In this document: in pieces, positions 35,257 to 44,270 of the stretch
Layout of the letters: every line of letters begins with the position of its first letter
Position numbering within the stretch: position 1 is the first letter of the stretch
From: Arthrobacter echini
GTDB lineage: Bacteria > Actinomycetota > Actinomycetes > Actinomycetales > Micrococcaceae
DNA: 64,000 nucleotides
Direction: 5' to 3'
Assembly (NCBI RefSeq): GCF_004803505.1
Contig: NZ_SSWH01000001.1
Location: 186,001-250,000, forward strand
Notes under the pieces: model-generated
Databases searched by the model: none
What the model saw: only the letters and a program-made list of their open reading frames with translations
What the model was told of the DNA's origin: nothing
Made by a program: the position numbers and the translations under genes

Positions 35257-36786
35257 ATGAGCACCGTTTCGACCACGACCGACACGCCGGTCATCCCTCG
35301 CCAGACGTGGCTTGCCCTCGCAGCCCTTCTGCTGGGCATGGGTATTGCGCTCCTGGACACGACGATCGTCAATGTCGCCCTCCCGACGATCCGCACCAGC
35401 CTGGACGCCTCGGAGTCCATGCTCTCCTGGATCATCTCCGGCTACGCGCTGGCCTTCGGTCTGACCCTGATACCCGCCGGCCGGCTCGGGGACCGGATCG
35501 GCCACAAGTGGATCTACTTCTCCGGCGTCGCCCTCTTCACCATCGCGAGCCTCGCCTGTGGATTCGCACAGAGCGATCTGCAGCTGGTGATCTTCCGTGT
35601 CCTCCAGGGCCTGGCCGGAGGTGTCTTCGTACCGGCCGTGACGGCCTTCATCCAGCTGCTCTTCCCTGGAAGAACCCGCGGCACCGCGTTCGCGATCATG
35701 GGCGCGGTCATCGGCGTGTCCTCGGCGCTCGGACCGATCATCGGCGGGCTCATCATCGAAGCGTTCGGTGAGGAGAACGGCTGGCGTCTGGTCTTCTTCG
35801 TGAATCTGCCGGTGGGGATCATCACCTGCATCGCGGCCGCCGTCCTGCTCCCTCCCCGCGACAAGACACTGCCGCGCCCCGCCAAGGGCCTGGACGGCTT
35901 CGGGATCGCCCTCGTGTCGGCTGCTTTCGTGGCTCTTCTCGTTCCCCTGATCCAGGGGCAGGAGGAGGGCTGGCCGCTGTGGACCTGGCTCTCCCTGGCC
36001 GGCGGGGTCGTGCTGCTTGCAGCATTCGGCGCGTGGGAGGTTCACACCGCGCGGCAGGGACGCATGCCGCTGGTCCCGCCGACGCTGTTCTCCCACAAGT
36101 CGTTCACGGGTGGGGTGATTCTCGCCATGATCTACTTCGCTGCCTTCACCAGTATCTTCTTCACCATCTCGCTCCTCTGGCAGTCCGGTCTCGGCTACTC
36201 GGCCCTGGCCTCCGGCGCAGTGGCCATTCCGTTCGCCGTCGGCAGCATCATCAGCTCCTCGCAGAGCAATCGCCTGGCACTGAGGCTCGGCCGTAACGTC
36301 CTGATCCTGGGAACCGCCCTGGTGACCGTGGGACTGGGTTGGTCCTGGCTGATCCTGCTGCTCACGGAACCCGCCGACCTGACCAACTGGCTGTTCGCCG
36401 TTCCGCTGCTGCTGGCAGGGCTCGGCAACGGCTTCTTCATCGCACCGAACGTGCAGTTCATCGTCGCCACGGTGGATCGGCAGGACGCCGGTTCGGCCAG
36501 TGCCGTCATCTCGGCGATCCAGCGCATCGGGTCGGCGGTGGGCATCGCCATCATCGGCAGCGTTCTGTTCGGCTCCCTGCCGGGTGGCCAGGAGCTTGCC
36601 ACCGCGGCCGGCCGCGCGGCAGGTTTCACGGACGCATCGGCGGCTGCCATGGGCGTCAGCGCAGCCTTCGCTGCCGTCGCCTTCGTGCTGGTCTTCACTC
36701 TGCCGCGGCGGGTCGCCACACCCGGACCTCCGGCTGCGGATCGGAAGACCCAGTCGACGCCGGACCGGGCCGCCCAGGAGGCGTAG
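35257..36786 (+). CDS. MFS drug exporter of the DHA2 (EmrB/QacA) family
   Basis: This is a 509-residue transporter with 14 predicted helices. Motif D1 (ALLDTTIVNVALPTIRTSL) and motif A (PAGRLGDRIGHKWIYF) are clear, and the proline/glycine-rich motif C (SSALGPIIGGLIIE) marks it as a drug-proton antiporter. The GTGAAAGG site precedes the ATG at 35257. A TAGACT at about 35132 may be the -10, giving a long leader of about 115 bases. Substrates cannot be predicted. It is followed 48 bases later by the ABC-F gene, which has its own leaderless promoter. Confidence 0.87.
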   Translation: MSTVSTTTDTPVIPRQTWLALAALLLGMGIALLDTTIVNVALPTIRTSLDASESMLSWIISGYALAFGLTLIPAGRLGDRIGHKWIYFSGVALFTIASLACGFAQSDLQLVIFRVLQGLAGGVFVPAVTAFIQLLFPGRTRGTAFAIMGAVIGVSSALGPIIGGLIIEAFGEENGWRLVFFVNLPVGIITCIAAAVLLPPRDKTLPRPAKGLDGFGIALVSAAFVALLVPLIQGQEEGWPLWTWLSLAGGVVLLAAFGAWEVHTARQGRMPLVPPTLFSHKSFTGGVILAMIYFAAFTSIFFTISLLWQSGLGYSALASGAVAIPFAVGSIISSSQSNRLALRLGRNVLILGTALVTVGLGWSWLILLLTEPADLTNWLFAVPLLLAGLGNGFFIAPNVQFIVATVDRQDAGSASAVISAIQRIGSAVGIAIIGSVLFGSLPGGQELATAAGRAAGFTDASAAAMGVSAAFAAVAFVLVFTLPRRVATPGPPAADRKTQSTPDRAAQEA

Positions 36787-36822
36787 GCCGGAAGGATCGA
36801 TAGGGGCCACTGACCCGTCTCC

Positions 36823-36828
36823 TAGACT
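36823..36828 (+). promoter_or_regulatory. -10 element of a leaderless promoter for the ABC-F gene
   Basis: TAGACT ends 6 bases before the ATG at 36835, with no Shine-Dalgarno site between, so the transcript probably begins at the start codon. Confidence 0.55.
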
Positions 36829-36834
36829 GGGGGC

Positions 36835-38472
36835 ATGACCGCAACCCTCGTGGCGAAGGATCTCTCCGGGGGTCCGGCAGACCGCACGCTCTTCTCCGGG
36901 CTCGATCTCACGGTGGCCCCGGGGGACGTCATCGGGGTCGTGGGGGCCAACGGCGCCGGCAAGACGACGCTCCTTCGTCTGCTCGCCGGCGCGGACCAGC
37001 CCGCTGCCGGAACGGTGTCCACCACGCCGCCGGATGCCTTCGTGGGCTGGCTGCCGCAGGAACACGAGCGCCGCCCCGGCGAGACGGTCGGAGCCTACAT
37101 CGGCCGCCGGACGGGAACGACGGTGGCCACCACCACCATGGAGGAGGCTGCGGCGGCCCTCGATGGCGGTGGCAAGCAGGCGGAGAACGCCTACGCCGTG
37201 GCCCTCGAGCACTGGATGGCCTCCGGGGCTGCGGATCTGGAGGACCGGATGCCCGCTGTCCTCGCCGACGTCGCCGGGGGGATCGGCCCGTCGACGCCGA
37301 CGCTCACCCTGTCCGGCGGGCAACTGGCGCGCGTTGCTCTGGCCGCTTTGCTACTGAGCCGCTTCGACGTCGTCCTCCTCGACGAACCCACGAACGATCT
37401 CGATCTCGCTGGACTCGAGCGCCTGGAATCCTTCATCCAGGATCTGCGCGGCGGCGTGGTGCTCGTCTCCCACGACCGCGAGTTCCTGGCACGCAGCGTC
37501 ACCACCGTCGTCGAACTCGACCTGGCGCAGGCGAAGGTGTCCGTGTACGACGGCGGGTACGAGGCCTTCCTGGAGGAGCGGGCCGTGGCGCGCCGTCATG
37601 CACGTCAGGCCTACGAGGAGTACGCGGAGAAGCGGCAGGACCTCGTGGGACGCGCCCGCACGCAGCGCGAGTGGAGTTCGCAGGGCGTGCGGAACGCCAT
37701 GAGGAAGAGCCCGGACAATGACAAGCTCCGCCGGAAGGCGAGCGCCGAGTCGGCTGAGAAGCAGGCGCAGAAGGTGCGGCAGATGGAATCGCGCATCGCC
37801 CGGCTGGAGGAGGTGGAGGAGCCTCGGAAGGAGTGGCAGCTCAAGTTCACCATCGGTTCGGCGCCGCGCTCCAGCTCCGTGGTGGCAACCCTGAACAATG
37901 CCTCGCTCACCCAGGGCGGCTTCACCCTCGGCCCGGTGTCACTCCAGCTCAACGCGGGCGAGCGCATCGGGATCACCGGCCCGAACGGCGCCGGGAAGTC
38001 GACGCTCCTGCGCCTGTTGCTCGGTCACCAGCAGCCCGACGACGGCGCGGCGGCGCTCGGCCCGAACGTGGCCGTCGGCGAGATCGACCAGGCGCGCGGG
38101 CAGCTCGCTGACGCCCTGCCCCTCGGTGCCGCCTTCGAGAAGCTCGTGCCGGAGCTGACGCAGGGCGAGGTACGGACACTACTGGCGAAGTTCGAGCTGA
38201 AGGCCGATCAGGTGCGCGCCCTCGTGGGCGCTCTCTCCCCGGGCGAGCGGACCCGGGCGGGCCTGGCCCTGCTGCAGGCCCGCGGCGTGAATCTGCTGGT
38301 GCTGGACGAACCCACCAACCATCTGGATCTCCCGGCGATCGAGCAGCTCGAGGACGCCCTCGAGTCCTACACGGGCGCCCTGCTCCTCGTCACGCACGAC
38401 CGGAGACTGCTCGAGAACGTCCGCCTCGACGCGCGCTGGCATGTCCAGGACGGCCGGGTCAGCGTTGCATAG
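36835..38472 (+). CDS. ABC-F family ATPase (ribosome-associated)
   Basis: This is a 545-residue soluble protein with two ATPase cassettes and no membrane part. Walker A motifs are GANGAGKTTLL (about residue 39) and GPNGAGKSTLL (about 381). Signatures are LSGGQLARVALAAL and LSPGERTRAGLALL, and both Walker B motifs read LLDEPTNDLD and VLDEPTNHLD. The linker between them (about 240-330) is a charged coiled coil rich in Arg/Lys. ABC-F proteins act on the ribosome, some giving antibiotic resistance. The closeness to a drug exporter is suggestive only. Confidence 0.92.
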   Translation: MTATLVAKDLSGGPADRTLFSGLDLTVAPGDVIGVVGANGAGKTTLLRLLAGADQPAAGTVSTTPPDAFVGWLPQEHERRPGETVGAYIGRRTGTTVATTTMEEAAAALDGGGKQAENAYAVALEHWMASGAADLEDRMPAVLADVAGGIGPSTPTLTLSGGQLARVALAALLLSRFDVVLLDEPTNDLDLAGLERLESFIQDLRGGVVLVSHDREFLARSVTTVVELDLAQAKVSVYDGGYEAFLEERAVARRHARQAYEEYAEKRQDLVGRARTQREWSSQGVRNAMRKSPDNDKLRRKASAESAEKQAQKVRQMESRIARLEEVEEPRKEWQLKFTIGSAPRSSSVVATLNNASLTQGGFTLGPVSLQLNAGERIGITGPNGAGKSTLLRLLLGHQQPDDGAAALGPNVAVGEIDQARGQLADALPLGAAFEKLVPELTQGEVRTLLAKFELKADQVRALVGALSPGERTRAGLALLQARGVNLLVLDEPTNHLDLPAIEQLEDALESYTGALLLVTHDRRLLENVRLDARWHVQDGRVSVA

Positions 38473-38621
38473 CGGGTCGAGTGCCGTGGCCTCGGCCAGA
38501 CTGTCACGGGGTGCCCGATTGTGGACGCGTGACGAACGACTCCAGGCAACCGCCGTGGAACTCGACGTCGGTCTTTCCGTTTCATGACACCATGAAGGCC
38601 GAGGCGCGTGTCCACCGCCTC

Positions 38622-38662
38622 CCGGACGAGGGGTGCCGTACCCGGTGTGCGACAAGACGGCC
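38622..38662 (+). promoter_or_regulatory. guanidine-III (ykkC-III) riboswitch
   Basis: This 41-base stretch matches the compact guanidine-III aptamer. Conserved segments are CCGGACGAGG (38622-38631), GCCGTACCCGGT (38635-38646) and GACAAGACGGCC (38651-38662). Helix P1 pairs CCGG (38622-38625) with CCGG (38642-38645) and P2 pairs GCCGT (38635-38639) with ACGGC (38657-38661), making the H-type pseudoknot. The Shine-Dalgarno GGGAG starts 3 bases after it, and the gene downstream is an SMR guanidinium exporter, the expected target. Confidence 0.9.
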
Positions 38663-38676
38663 CGTGGGAGTATGTC

Positions 38677-38991
38677 ATGGCATGGGTGGTCCTGATCATC
38701 TCGGGTGTCCTCGAAGCCGTCTGGGCCACGGCCCTCGGCAGGTCCGACGGCTTCAGCAGGCTGGTGCCGACACTGGTGTTCGCCGTCGCCATCGCCGCCA
38801 GCATGGCCGGGCTGGCCTACGCCATGCGGACCCTGCCCGTCGGCACCGCCTACGCAGTCTGGGTGGGCATCGGGGCAGCCCTGACCATTATCTATGCGAT
38901 GGTCACCGGCTCAGAGCCCGCGTCGCTGCTGAAGATCATCTTCCTGACCATGATCGTGGGCGGCGTGGTCGGGCTGAGACTGACGTCGTGA
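38677..38991 (+). CDS. sugE: SMR guanidinium exporter (SugE/Gdx type)
   Basis: This is a 104-residue protein with four transmembrane helices. The ATG at 38677 follows GGGAG (38665-38669) by 7 bases. MAWVVLIISGVLEAVWATAL holds the essential glutamate (E13), and PVGTAYAVWVGIGAALT is the Gdx/SugE signature. Gdx proteins export guanidinium in exchange for protons as dual-topology dimers. The guanidine-III riboswitch immediately upstream supports that substrate rather than general quaternary ammonium drugs. It is a single gene here, with no carboxylase or hydrolase for guanidine nearby. Confidence 0.93.
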   Translation: MAWVVLIISGVLEAVWATALGRSDGFSRLVPTLVFAVAIAASMAGLAYAMRTLPVGTAYAVWVGIGAALTIIYAMVTGSEPASLLKIIFLTMIVGGVVGLRLTS

Positions 38992-39099
38992 GACTCACGG
39001 GAGTGCGCCCTGTACTGAAGCATTTGGCGCGGAACCGGAGGAAGCGAACCCTGCGTACCTAGACTGGGCTGGAACGGAACGTCACCACGAGGAGATGCC

Positions 39100-40233
39100 A
39101 TGAGCCCGATGATGCGCGCCGCAGTGCTCCGTACCGCGGACAGGACTGCGCCCTACGCCGACAGCAGGCCACTCGGCCTCGAGGAACTCCCCGTGCCCGA
39201 ACCGCGCACCGGCGAGGTCCTGGTGCGCATCGAACGGGCCAGCCTCTGCCACTCCGACCTGTCCGTCGTCAACGGCTCCCGCGTCCGTCCGCTGCCCATG
39301 GCACTGGGCCACGAAGCCACCGGCGTCGTGGACACAGTGGGCGACGGCGTGAGCGATGTCCGCGCGGGCGACCGCGTGGTCCTCGTGTTCGTCCCGGCCT
39401 GCGGGTCCTGCCGCGCCTGCTCCGCGGGCCGTCCCGCACTGTGCTATCGCGGCGCCGAAGCGAACGGGAGCGGCGATCTCCTCCACGGCCCGGCGCTGCT
39501 GCACTCCGTCGAGGGCGACCGCATCAATCATCATCTCGGCGTCTCCGCCTTCGCCGAGTACGCCGTGGTGGCGCGCGAGTCGGTGGTGGTGATCGACGAC
39601 GACGTCCCGTTCGACGTCGCCGCGATGTTCGGGTGCGCGGCCCTGACCGGTATCGGCGCGGTACTGAACACGGCCGACGTGCGCGAGGGGCAGTCCGTCG
39701 TCGTGTTCGGCCTCGGCGCTGTGGGGCTGATGGCGGTCATGGCCGCCGCGCAGATTCCGGGGACCACGGTGATCGCCATCGATCCCCTGGCCTCCAAGCA
39801 GGAGCTCGGGCTGAGCTGCGGCGCGCAGCACGCCGGAGCCCCGGAGGACGCCGCTGAGCTGGTGCGTCAGGCGACCGACGGCGGGGCCGACGTCGTCATC
39901 GAAGCGGTCGGGAGCGCCCGCGTCATGGAGGCGGGCCTGGAGCTCCTGGCACGCGGCGGCGCTGTGGTCTCCGTGGGGCTGCCCCACCCGGACCAGGAGA
40001 TCACCACCGCCGCACTGCAGTTCGCGGGCATGGGACGCCGGCTCCTCGGCTCGTACATGGGCGACGCCGTTCCCGAACGCGACATCCCCCTCTACCTGGA
40101 CCTGTGGCGGAGGGGCCGGCTTCCCGTCGAGCTGCTCCACACCGATACCCGCTCACTCGATGACCTCAACGAGAGCCTCGACGCGCTCGCCGAGGGTCGC
40201 GTGGTCCGCCGGATCTTCACGCTGGACGGTTGA
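39100..40233 (+). CDS. zinc-dependent alcohol dehydrogenase (MDR superfamily)
   Basis: This is a 377-residue enzyme. Catalytic zinc ligands are in LCHSDLS (cysteine at about residue 50) and LGHEATGVV (His-Glu); the structural zinc loop CGSCRACSAGRPALC holds four cysteines. The NAD-binding GLGAVGLMAV lies at about 207-216. It resembles class III/AdhE-like dehydrogenases, but the substrate is not clear. The site GAGGAG precedes the ATG, and TAGACT at 39060-39065 is a likely -10. The aldo/keto reductase follows after 69 bases. Confidence 0.9.
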   Translation: MSPMMRAAVLRTADRTAPYADSRPLGLEELPVPEPRTGEVLVRIERASLCHSDLSVVNGSRVRPLPMALGHEATGVVDTVGDGVSDVRAGDRVVLVFVPACGSCRACSAGRPALCYRGAEANGSGDLLHGPALLHSVEGDRINHHLGVSAFAEYAVVARESVVVIDDDVPFDVAAMFGCAALTGIGAVLNTADVREGQSVVVFGLGAVGLMAVMAAAQIPGTTVIAIDPLASKQELGLSCGAQHAGAPEDAAELVRQATDGGADVVIEAVGSARVMEAGLELLARGGAVVSVGLPHPDQEITTAALQFAGMGRRLLGSYMGDAVPERDIPLYLDLWRRGRLPVELLHTDTRSLDDLNESLDALAEGRVVRRIFTLDG

Positions 40234-40302
40234 TCCGACGCTCGCGGTGCAGGGCGAGTGGTGCTTACGATGGTCGGCACGTCAACCCGAAGGAGAACGG
40301 CC

Positions 40303-41166
40303 ATGCAGCAACGCTCACTCGGCGGAACCCAGGTCAGCGCCGTCGGCCTGGGTGGAATGCCCATGTCAATCGAGGGACGGCCCAACGAGGACCGCTCCAT
40401 CCGCACCATCCACGCGGCGCTCGACGCCGGAATCACGCTCATCGACACCGCTGACTCCTATCACCGCGATGCCGGCGAGGTGGGCCACAACGAGTCGCTC
40501 ATCGCGAAGGCGCTCGCGGCGTACGGGTCCGATACCTCGGGGATCCTCGTCGCGACCAAGGGTGGAGCGCAGCGCCCGGGTGACGGCTCATGGACGCTGA
40601 ACGGGCACCCCGACTACCTCAAGGAGGCCGCGAAGGCATCACTGAAGCGTCTCGGCGGGGAGGCCATCGGGCTCTACCAGTACCACCGGCCCGATCCGGA
40701 CGTCCCCTACGAGGACTCCATCGGCGCGCTGAAGGAACTGCTCGACGACGGCGTGATCCGCATGGCGGGTATCTCCAACGCCACCGTGCACCAGATCAGG
40801 AAGGCCAACGAGATCCTGGGCGGCAACCTCGTCTCGGTGCAGAACCAGTTCTCCCCCGCGTTCCGCTCCAGCAAGGACGAACTGGACTACTGCGGCGAGA
40901 ACGGCATCGCCTTCCTGCCCTGGAGCCCACTGGGCGGCATCAAGAAGGCAGGAGAACTCGGCGAGAACTTCGCACCCTTCCAGGAGGTGGCCGACAAGCA
41001 CGGCGTCAGTCCGCACCGCGTGTGCCTGGCCTGGGAGCTCGCGCTCGCCCCGACCGTCATCCCGATCCCCGGCGCCTCACGGCCCGAGAGCATCCAGGAC
41101 TCGGCTCAGGCGTCCGACCTGGAACTCTCCGCCGATGAGATCGAGGTCCTCTCCCGTACGGAGTAG
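40303..41166 (+). CDS. aldo/keto reductase
   Basis: This is a 287-residue TIM-barrel reductase. The ATG at 40303 follows AAGGAGA by 6 bases. Motifs include LIDTADSYHRDAGEVGHNE with the catalytic Asp and Tyr, KGGAQRPGDG with the catalytic Lys region, and GISNATVHQI. The C-terminal IPGASRPESIQDS marks NADPH binding. These enzymes reduce carbonyls with NADPH. A TACGAT at about 40266 is a likely -10, so it may be expressed apart from the dehydrogenase upstream. Confidence 0.9.
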   Translation: MQQRSLGGTQVSAVGLGGMPMSIEGRPNEDRSIRTIHAALDAGITLIDTADSYHRDAGEVGHNESLIAKALAAYGSDTSGILVATKGGAQRPGDGSWTLNGHPDYLKEAAKASLKRLGGEAIGLYQYHRPDPDVPYEDSIGALKELLDDGVIRMAGISNATVHQIRKANEILGGNLVSVQNQFSPAFRSSKDELDYCGENGIAFLPWSPLGGIKKAGELGENFAPFQEVADKHGVSPHRVCLAWELALAPTVIPIPGASRPESIQDSAQASDLELSADEIEVLSRTE

Positions 41167-41199
41167 GGCGCCACACCCTGTCCGAGCGTCGTCCGTCGG

Positions 41200-41865
41200 C
41201 TATCCGGCGGCCGACGGCGGGCCGAGCTCCAGGGCGACGGCGCGCCCGGGTGCGCCGTCGCCCCCGGCCAGGGGCAACGGGAGCACGGAGACCAGCGGAC
41301 TGTCCCAGGTGACCGCAACCAGGTTCGTCAGATTCTCCACGATGACGCCGCCTGCGCCGAGGAAGCCCGCGTGGAACGGCAGGTGCCCCTCGTTGTCGAG
41401 GGTGGGATCCGGGTTGAGGGTGTCGACGCCCATGACGGTGATACCCGCCTCGAGGAGGCGAATGGCGATCTCCGGCGCGAGCACCGGATGCTCGAGATAC
41501 CGCCGCCCACCGAAGTGTTCCGACCAGCCGGTCCGGAACAGGACCATGGCGGTGTCCTCGAGCCCGTCCAGCCGGGCCCCGACCGTCGCCCACGAGATGG
41601 TCTCGTGTTCCCTCGCCCCGGTGCAGTCCACGATGCGGGCCGTGCCCACCAAACGGGCGAGGTCGATGGCGTCCACCGGGTCGCCGTCGACGATCGAGTG
41701 GAGCGGTGCGTCGAGGTGCGTGCCGGTGTGGGAGCCCGCATGGAGCGAGGCCACCTGGTAGCCGTCGTCGACCACCGTGGCCACGGTGGTCAGCGAGACC
41801 GCCGGATCGCCGGGGAAGACCTGCATGCCGGTGTGGATCGGCTGGGAGAGATCAATGACGCGCAT
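41200..41865 (-). CDS. cyclase-family (kynurenine formamidase-like) metal hydrolase
   Basis: This is a 221-residue protein of the KynB/cyclase fold. It begins VIDLSQPIHTGMQVFPGDP and carries the metal-binding HTGTHLDAPLHSI (about residues 48-60). The later VMGVDTLNPDPT segment is also typical. KynB hydrolyses N-formylkynurenine, the product of the kynA enzyme, but that gene is 32 kb away and many family members act on other amides. Its start lies inside the end of the NCS1 permease gene (14-base overlap), so uptake and hydrolysis of the same compound is likely (inference). Confidence 0.85.
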   Translation of the reverse strand: MRVIDLSQPIHTGMQVFPGDPAVSLTTVATVVDDGYQVASLHAGSHTGTHLDAPLHSIVDGDPVDAIDLARLVGTARIVDCTGAREHETISWATVGARLDGLEDTAMVLFRTGWSEHFGGRRYLEHPVLAPEIAIRLLEAGITVMGVDTLNPDPTLDNEGHLPFHAGFLGAGGVIVENLTNLVAVTWDSPLVSVLPLPLAGGDGAPGRAVALELGPPSAAG

Positions 41866-43276
41866 GGTCCGCCGCGTCGGGCTCGTCCAGCAGGTGCATG
41901 TGACTCCGCGCTGTCCGGTCGATCCTCCCTGTGACTGCGGCCCACCCCAGGTACAGCAAGGCAGAGAGGACGAAGGTGGGGATCGTCGCCCCGATCGGGC
42001 TGGGCACGATGTAGGTCAGGAACAGCGAGGTACCCGCGCCGGCCAGCCAGACCAGGACTGCTGCGATGTTGACACCGCCCGTGAACCAGTACCGGCCACC
42101 CGTGCCACGGAGGATATCGCTGCCGTAGTGGCGTGAGCGCACCAGGTAGTAGTCCACGATCATGACGGCGAAGACCGGGATGAACAGCGCGCCGACCACC
42201 GTGAGGAAGGCCGCGAACCGGTCGAGCAGCCCGAGCCAGGTGGCCCCGAGGATCGACACGGCACCGAGCACGATCGCGGTCGGCAAAAAGGTGATCCGGC
42301 GCGAGGGGACCATGTTGACCACGGAGGACACCATGCCGTAGACCACCATCGTGTTGGTGGCCATCACCGACAGGAAGATCACAACGGCCAGCGGTGCGCC
42401 GAAGATCGCGACGATGACGGTGGGATCGAACGCGACCGCCTCACCGCCGTCGAGCACCACGAAGCCGATGGCAGTGGCCCCGAGGATCATCGCGAGCACG
42501 GTGGACAGCACGTACCCCACGCCCGAGCCGATCATGCCCGCCGTCTGGGTGCGGGCCAGTCGGTTGAACTCCGCCGAGAGCACGGTCCAGGAGATGGCGG
42601 TGGCGATCACGACGTCGAGGACGACGACGGGCGTCCAGCCCAACGCGGCGTCCGGCGGGATCGCCGCGAACTCGGCGGGACTGTAGGCGAGGAAGGCGGT
42701 GGTGAAGATGTACGCCATGAAGATCAGGATCACGAGGGCCAGCCACGGCTCCACCCGCGCGATGCCCGCATGCCCGAAGATGGCCAGGCACACCACCAGC
42801 AGCTGGCAGAGCACCGAGAACAGGACGGGACTGGAGAAACCGGTGGTCTCCTCGACGACGAAGTTCACCGTGACACCGGCCAGCATCGCCTGCACCCAGC
42901 TCCAACCCATGAGCGTGATGAGATTCGCTGCGACGGGAAGGAAGGATCCGCGGAGGCCGAACGAGCCCTTGGTGAGCGACATCGTGGCCAGGCCGGTCCG
43001 TGTGCCCATGTTCCCCACCAGGACCAGCACGGAGCCGCCGATCACGGTGCCGAGGACGATCATGGCGATGGCCGTGGGCCAGCTGACACCCGGCACGAAG
43101 AGGGTACCGGTGAGGAGCGTGGTGACCACCAGGTTCGCGGCGAGCCAGATCAGGCCCATGCGGGCCGTGCCGAGGCTACCCCGGAGTGGTCCGTACCCAT
43201 CGGAATTGGAGTCGAGGTGGTCCGCCAGCCGACGGTACGTCGAGCGGTTCGTCGTCCCGGCGTAGTCCTGCGCCAT
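41852..43276 (-). CDS. NCS1-family nucleobase/hydantoin:cation symporter
   Basis: This is a 474-residue protein with twelve predicted helices. The ATG at 43274-43276 is preceded by a purine-rich GGAAGCGGGA site; an in-frame codon further upstream has no support. N-terminal features are SNSDGYGPLRG and the family's GTRTGLATMSLTKGSFGLRGS (split at about residue 92-110), with the WTVLSAEFNRLAR helix later. NCS1 transporters import cytosine, purines, allantoin or hydantoins with Na+ or H+. The overlap with a cyclic-amide-type hydrolase gene hints at a cyclic amide substrate. Confidence 0.87.
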   Translation of the reverse strand: MAQDYAGTTNRSTYRRLADHLDSNSDGYGPLRGSLGTARMGLIWLAANLVVTTLLTGTLFVPGVSWPTAIAMIVLGTVIGGSVLVLVGNMGTRTGLATMSLTKGSFGLRGSFLPVAANLITLMGWSWVQAMLAGVTVNFVVEETTGFSSPVLFSVLCQLLVVCLAIFGHAGIARVEPWLALVILIFMAYIFTTAFLAYSPAEFAAIPPDAALGWTPVVVLDVVIATAISWTVLSAEFNRLARTQTAGMIGSGVGYVLSTVLAMILGATAIGFVVLDGGEAVAFDPTVIVAIFGAPLAVVIFLSVMATNTMVVYGMVSSVVNMVPSRRITFLPTAIVLGAVSILGATWLGLLDRFAAFLTVVGALFIPVFAVMIVDYYLVRSRHYGSDILRGTGGRYWFTGGVNIAAVLVWLAGAGTSLFLTYIVPSPIGATIPTFVLSALLYLGWAAVTGRIDRTARSHMHLLDEPDAADHARH

Positions 43277-43412
43277 GATGGTCCCGCTTCCGGCAAGTTG
43301 TCGGTCAGTAAACGTTTGTTGCTTCTCGAGTCTGTGTGGCGGGCGGGACGTTGTCAACGGTAACCCCCGTCCCACTGTGCGGACCGACCGGGGTCTGCAT
43401 CCGGAGCGTTGC

Positions 43413-43418
43413 TAGGGT
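43413..43418 (+). promoter_or_regulatory. -10 element of a leaderless promoter for the SDR gene
   Basis: TAGGGT ends 6 bases before the ATG at 43425 and there is no Shine-Dalgarno site, the same arrangement as at 6782, 16804 and 36835. Confidence 0.55.
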
Positions 43419-43424
43419 GTCGAC

Positions 43425-44123
43425 ATGACTGCCATTCCCGTCGCCCTGATCACCGGCGCCTCCCGCGGTATCGGGCGCGCCATCGCGGATGAACTCGCCG
43501 CCACCCATCATCTGCTGCTCGGGGGACGCGATGCGGCTGCGCTCGCCGAGGTGGCGTCGTCGCTTCCCTCGGCAGAGCCCTTCGCGGCGGAGCTGCGGGA
43601 CGCCGACCAGGTAGCGGCAGCGGTCGCCGGCGTCGATCGGCTCGATGTCCTGATCCATTCGGCGGGAATCCTGCGCATGGGTCCGGTGGCGGAACTGTCC
43701 GACGACGCCTGGCGGGAGAGCTTCGAGGTGAATCTCTTCGCCGTCGCCTCCCTGACGCGCGAGCTGCTGCCTGCGCTGCGTGCTGCCGGCGGGCAGGTCA
43801 TCACCATCAACAGCGGCTCGGGCTTCAGCTCCGGCGCGAGCTCCGCTATCTACAGCGGGACGAAGTTCGCGCTGCGGGCCTTCACCGACGCGCTACGCGA
43901 GGAGGAACGGCAGTACGGCGTGCGGGTCAGCTCGATCCACCCGGGCAGGGTCGCCACCGACATGCAGGAGGAACTGCACGCGTGGGAGGGCAGGCAGTAC
44001 AGCGCCGAGGCGTGGATCCGGCCCGACCAGGTGGCCAAGGCCGTGCGGCTCGCCGTCGACGCCACACGCGAATCGACCATCGAGACGCTGACCATCCGGC
44101 CCTCGGGCATCTCCCTCGGATAA
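43425..44123 (+). CDS. short-chain dehydrogenase/reductase
   Basis: This is a 232-residue classical SDR. The cofactor loop is ITGASRGIG (about residues 9-17), the stabilising motif LIHSAGIL, the catalytic serine in NSGSGFSSG and the active-site YSGTK (about 143-147). It is shorter than most SDRs because the tail ends soon after ETLTIRPSG. NADP preference is suggested by the basic GGRD at the end of strand 2. Its substrate is unknown and it stands alone. Confidence 0.88.
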   Translation: MTAIPVALITGASRGIGRAIADELAATHHLLLGGRDAAALAEVASSLPSAEPFAAELRDADQVAAAVAGVDRLDVLIHSAGILRMGPVAELSDDAWRESFEVNLFAVASLTRELLPALRAAGGQVITINSGSGFSSGASSAIYSGTKFALRAFTDALREEERQYGVRVSSIHPGRVATDMQEELHAWEGRQYSAEAWIRPDQVAKAVRLAVDATRESTIETLTIRPSGISLG

Positions 44124-44164
44124 GTCTCCGGAGAACGGGGCCGCTGCGGCCAGCAGACGGTTGT

Positions 44165-44222
44165 CCCGAGAAACACCAGTGGGACGACGCATCATCAATG
44201 TGTCGTCCCACTGGGCCTCGGG
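44165..44222. terminator. nested hairpin between converging SDR and MBL-rhodanese genes
   Basis: CCAGTGGGACGAC (44176-44188) pairs with GTCGTCCCACTGG (44202-44214), and an outer CCCGAG (44165-44170) pairs with CTCGGG (44217-44222). The structure lies between two gene ends and can act in both directions. Confidence 0.75.
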
Positions 44223-44270
44223 AGGTAGCAGCTTCGCGAAGAATCTGCCCTTCCGACCGGCAGATGCCGC

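Noticed and set aside
34627-37323. 898-codon minus-strand open frame
   Set aside because: Only the last 140 codons (the ChaB protein) are supported; the rest is antisense to the DHA2 exporter and ABC-F genes.
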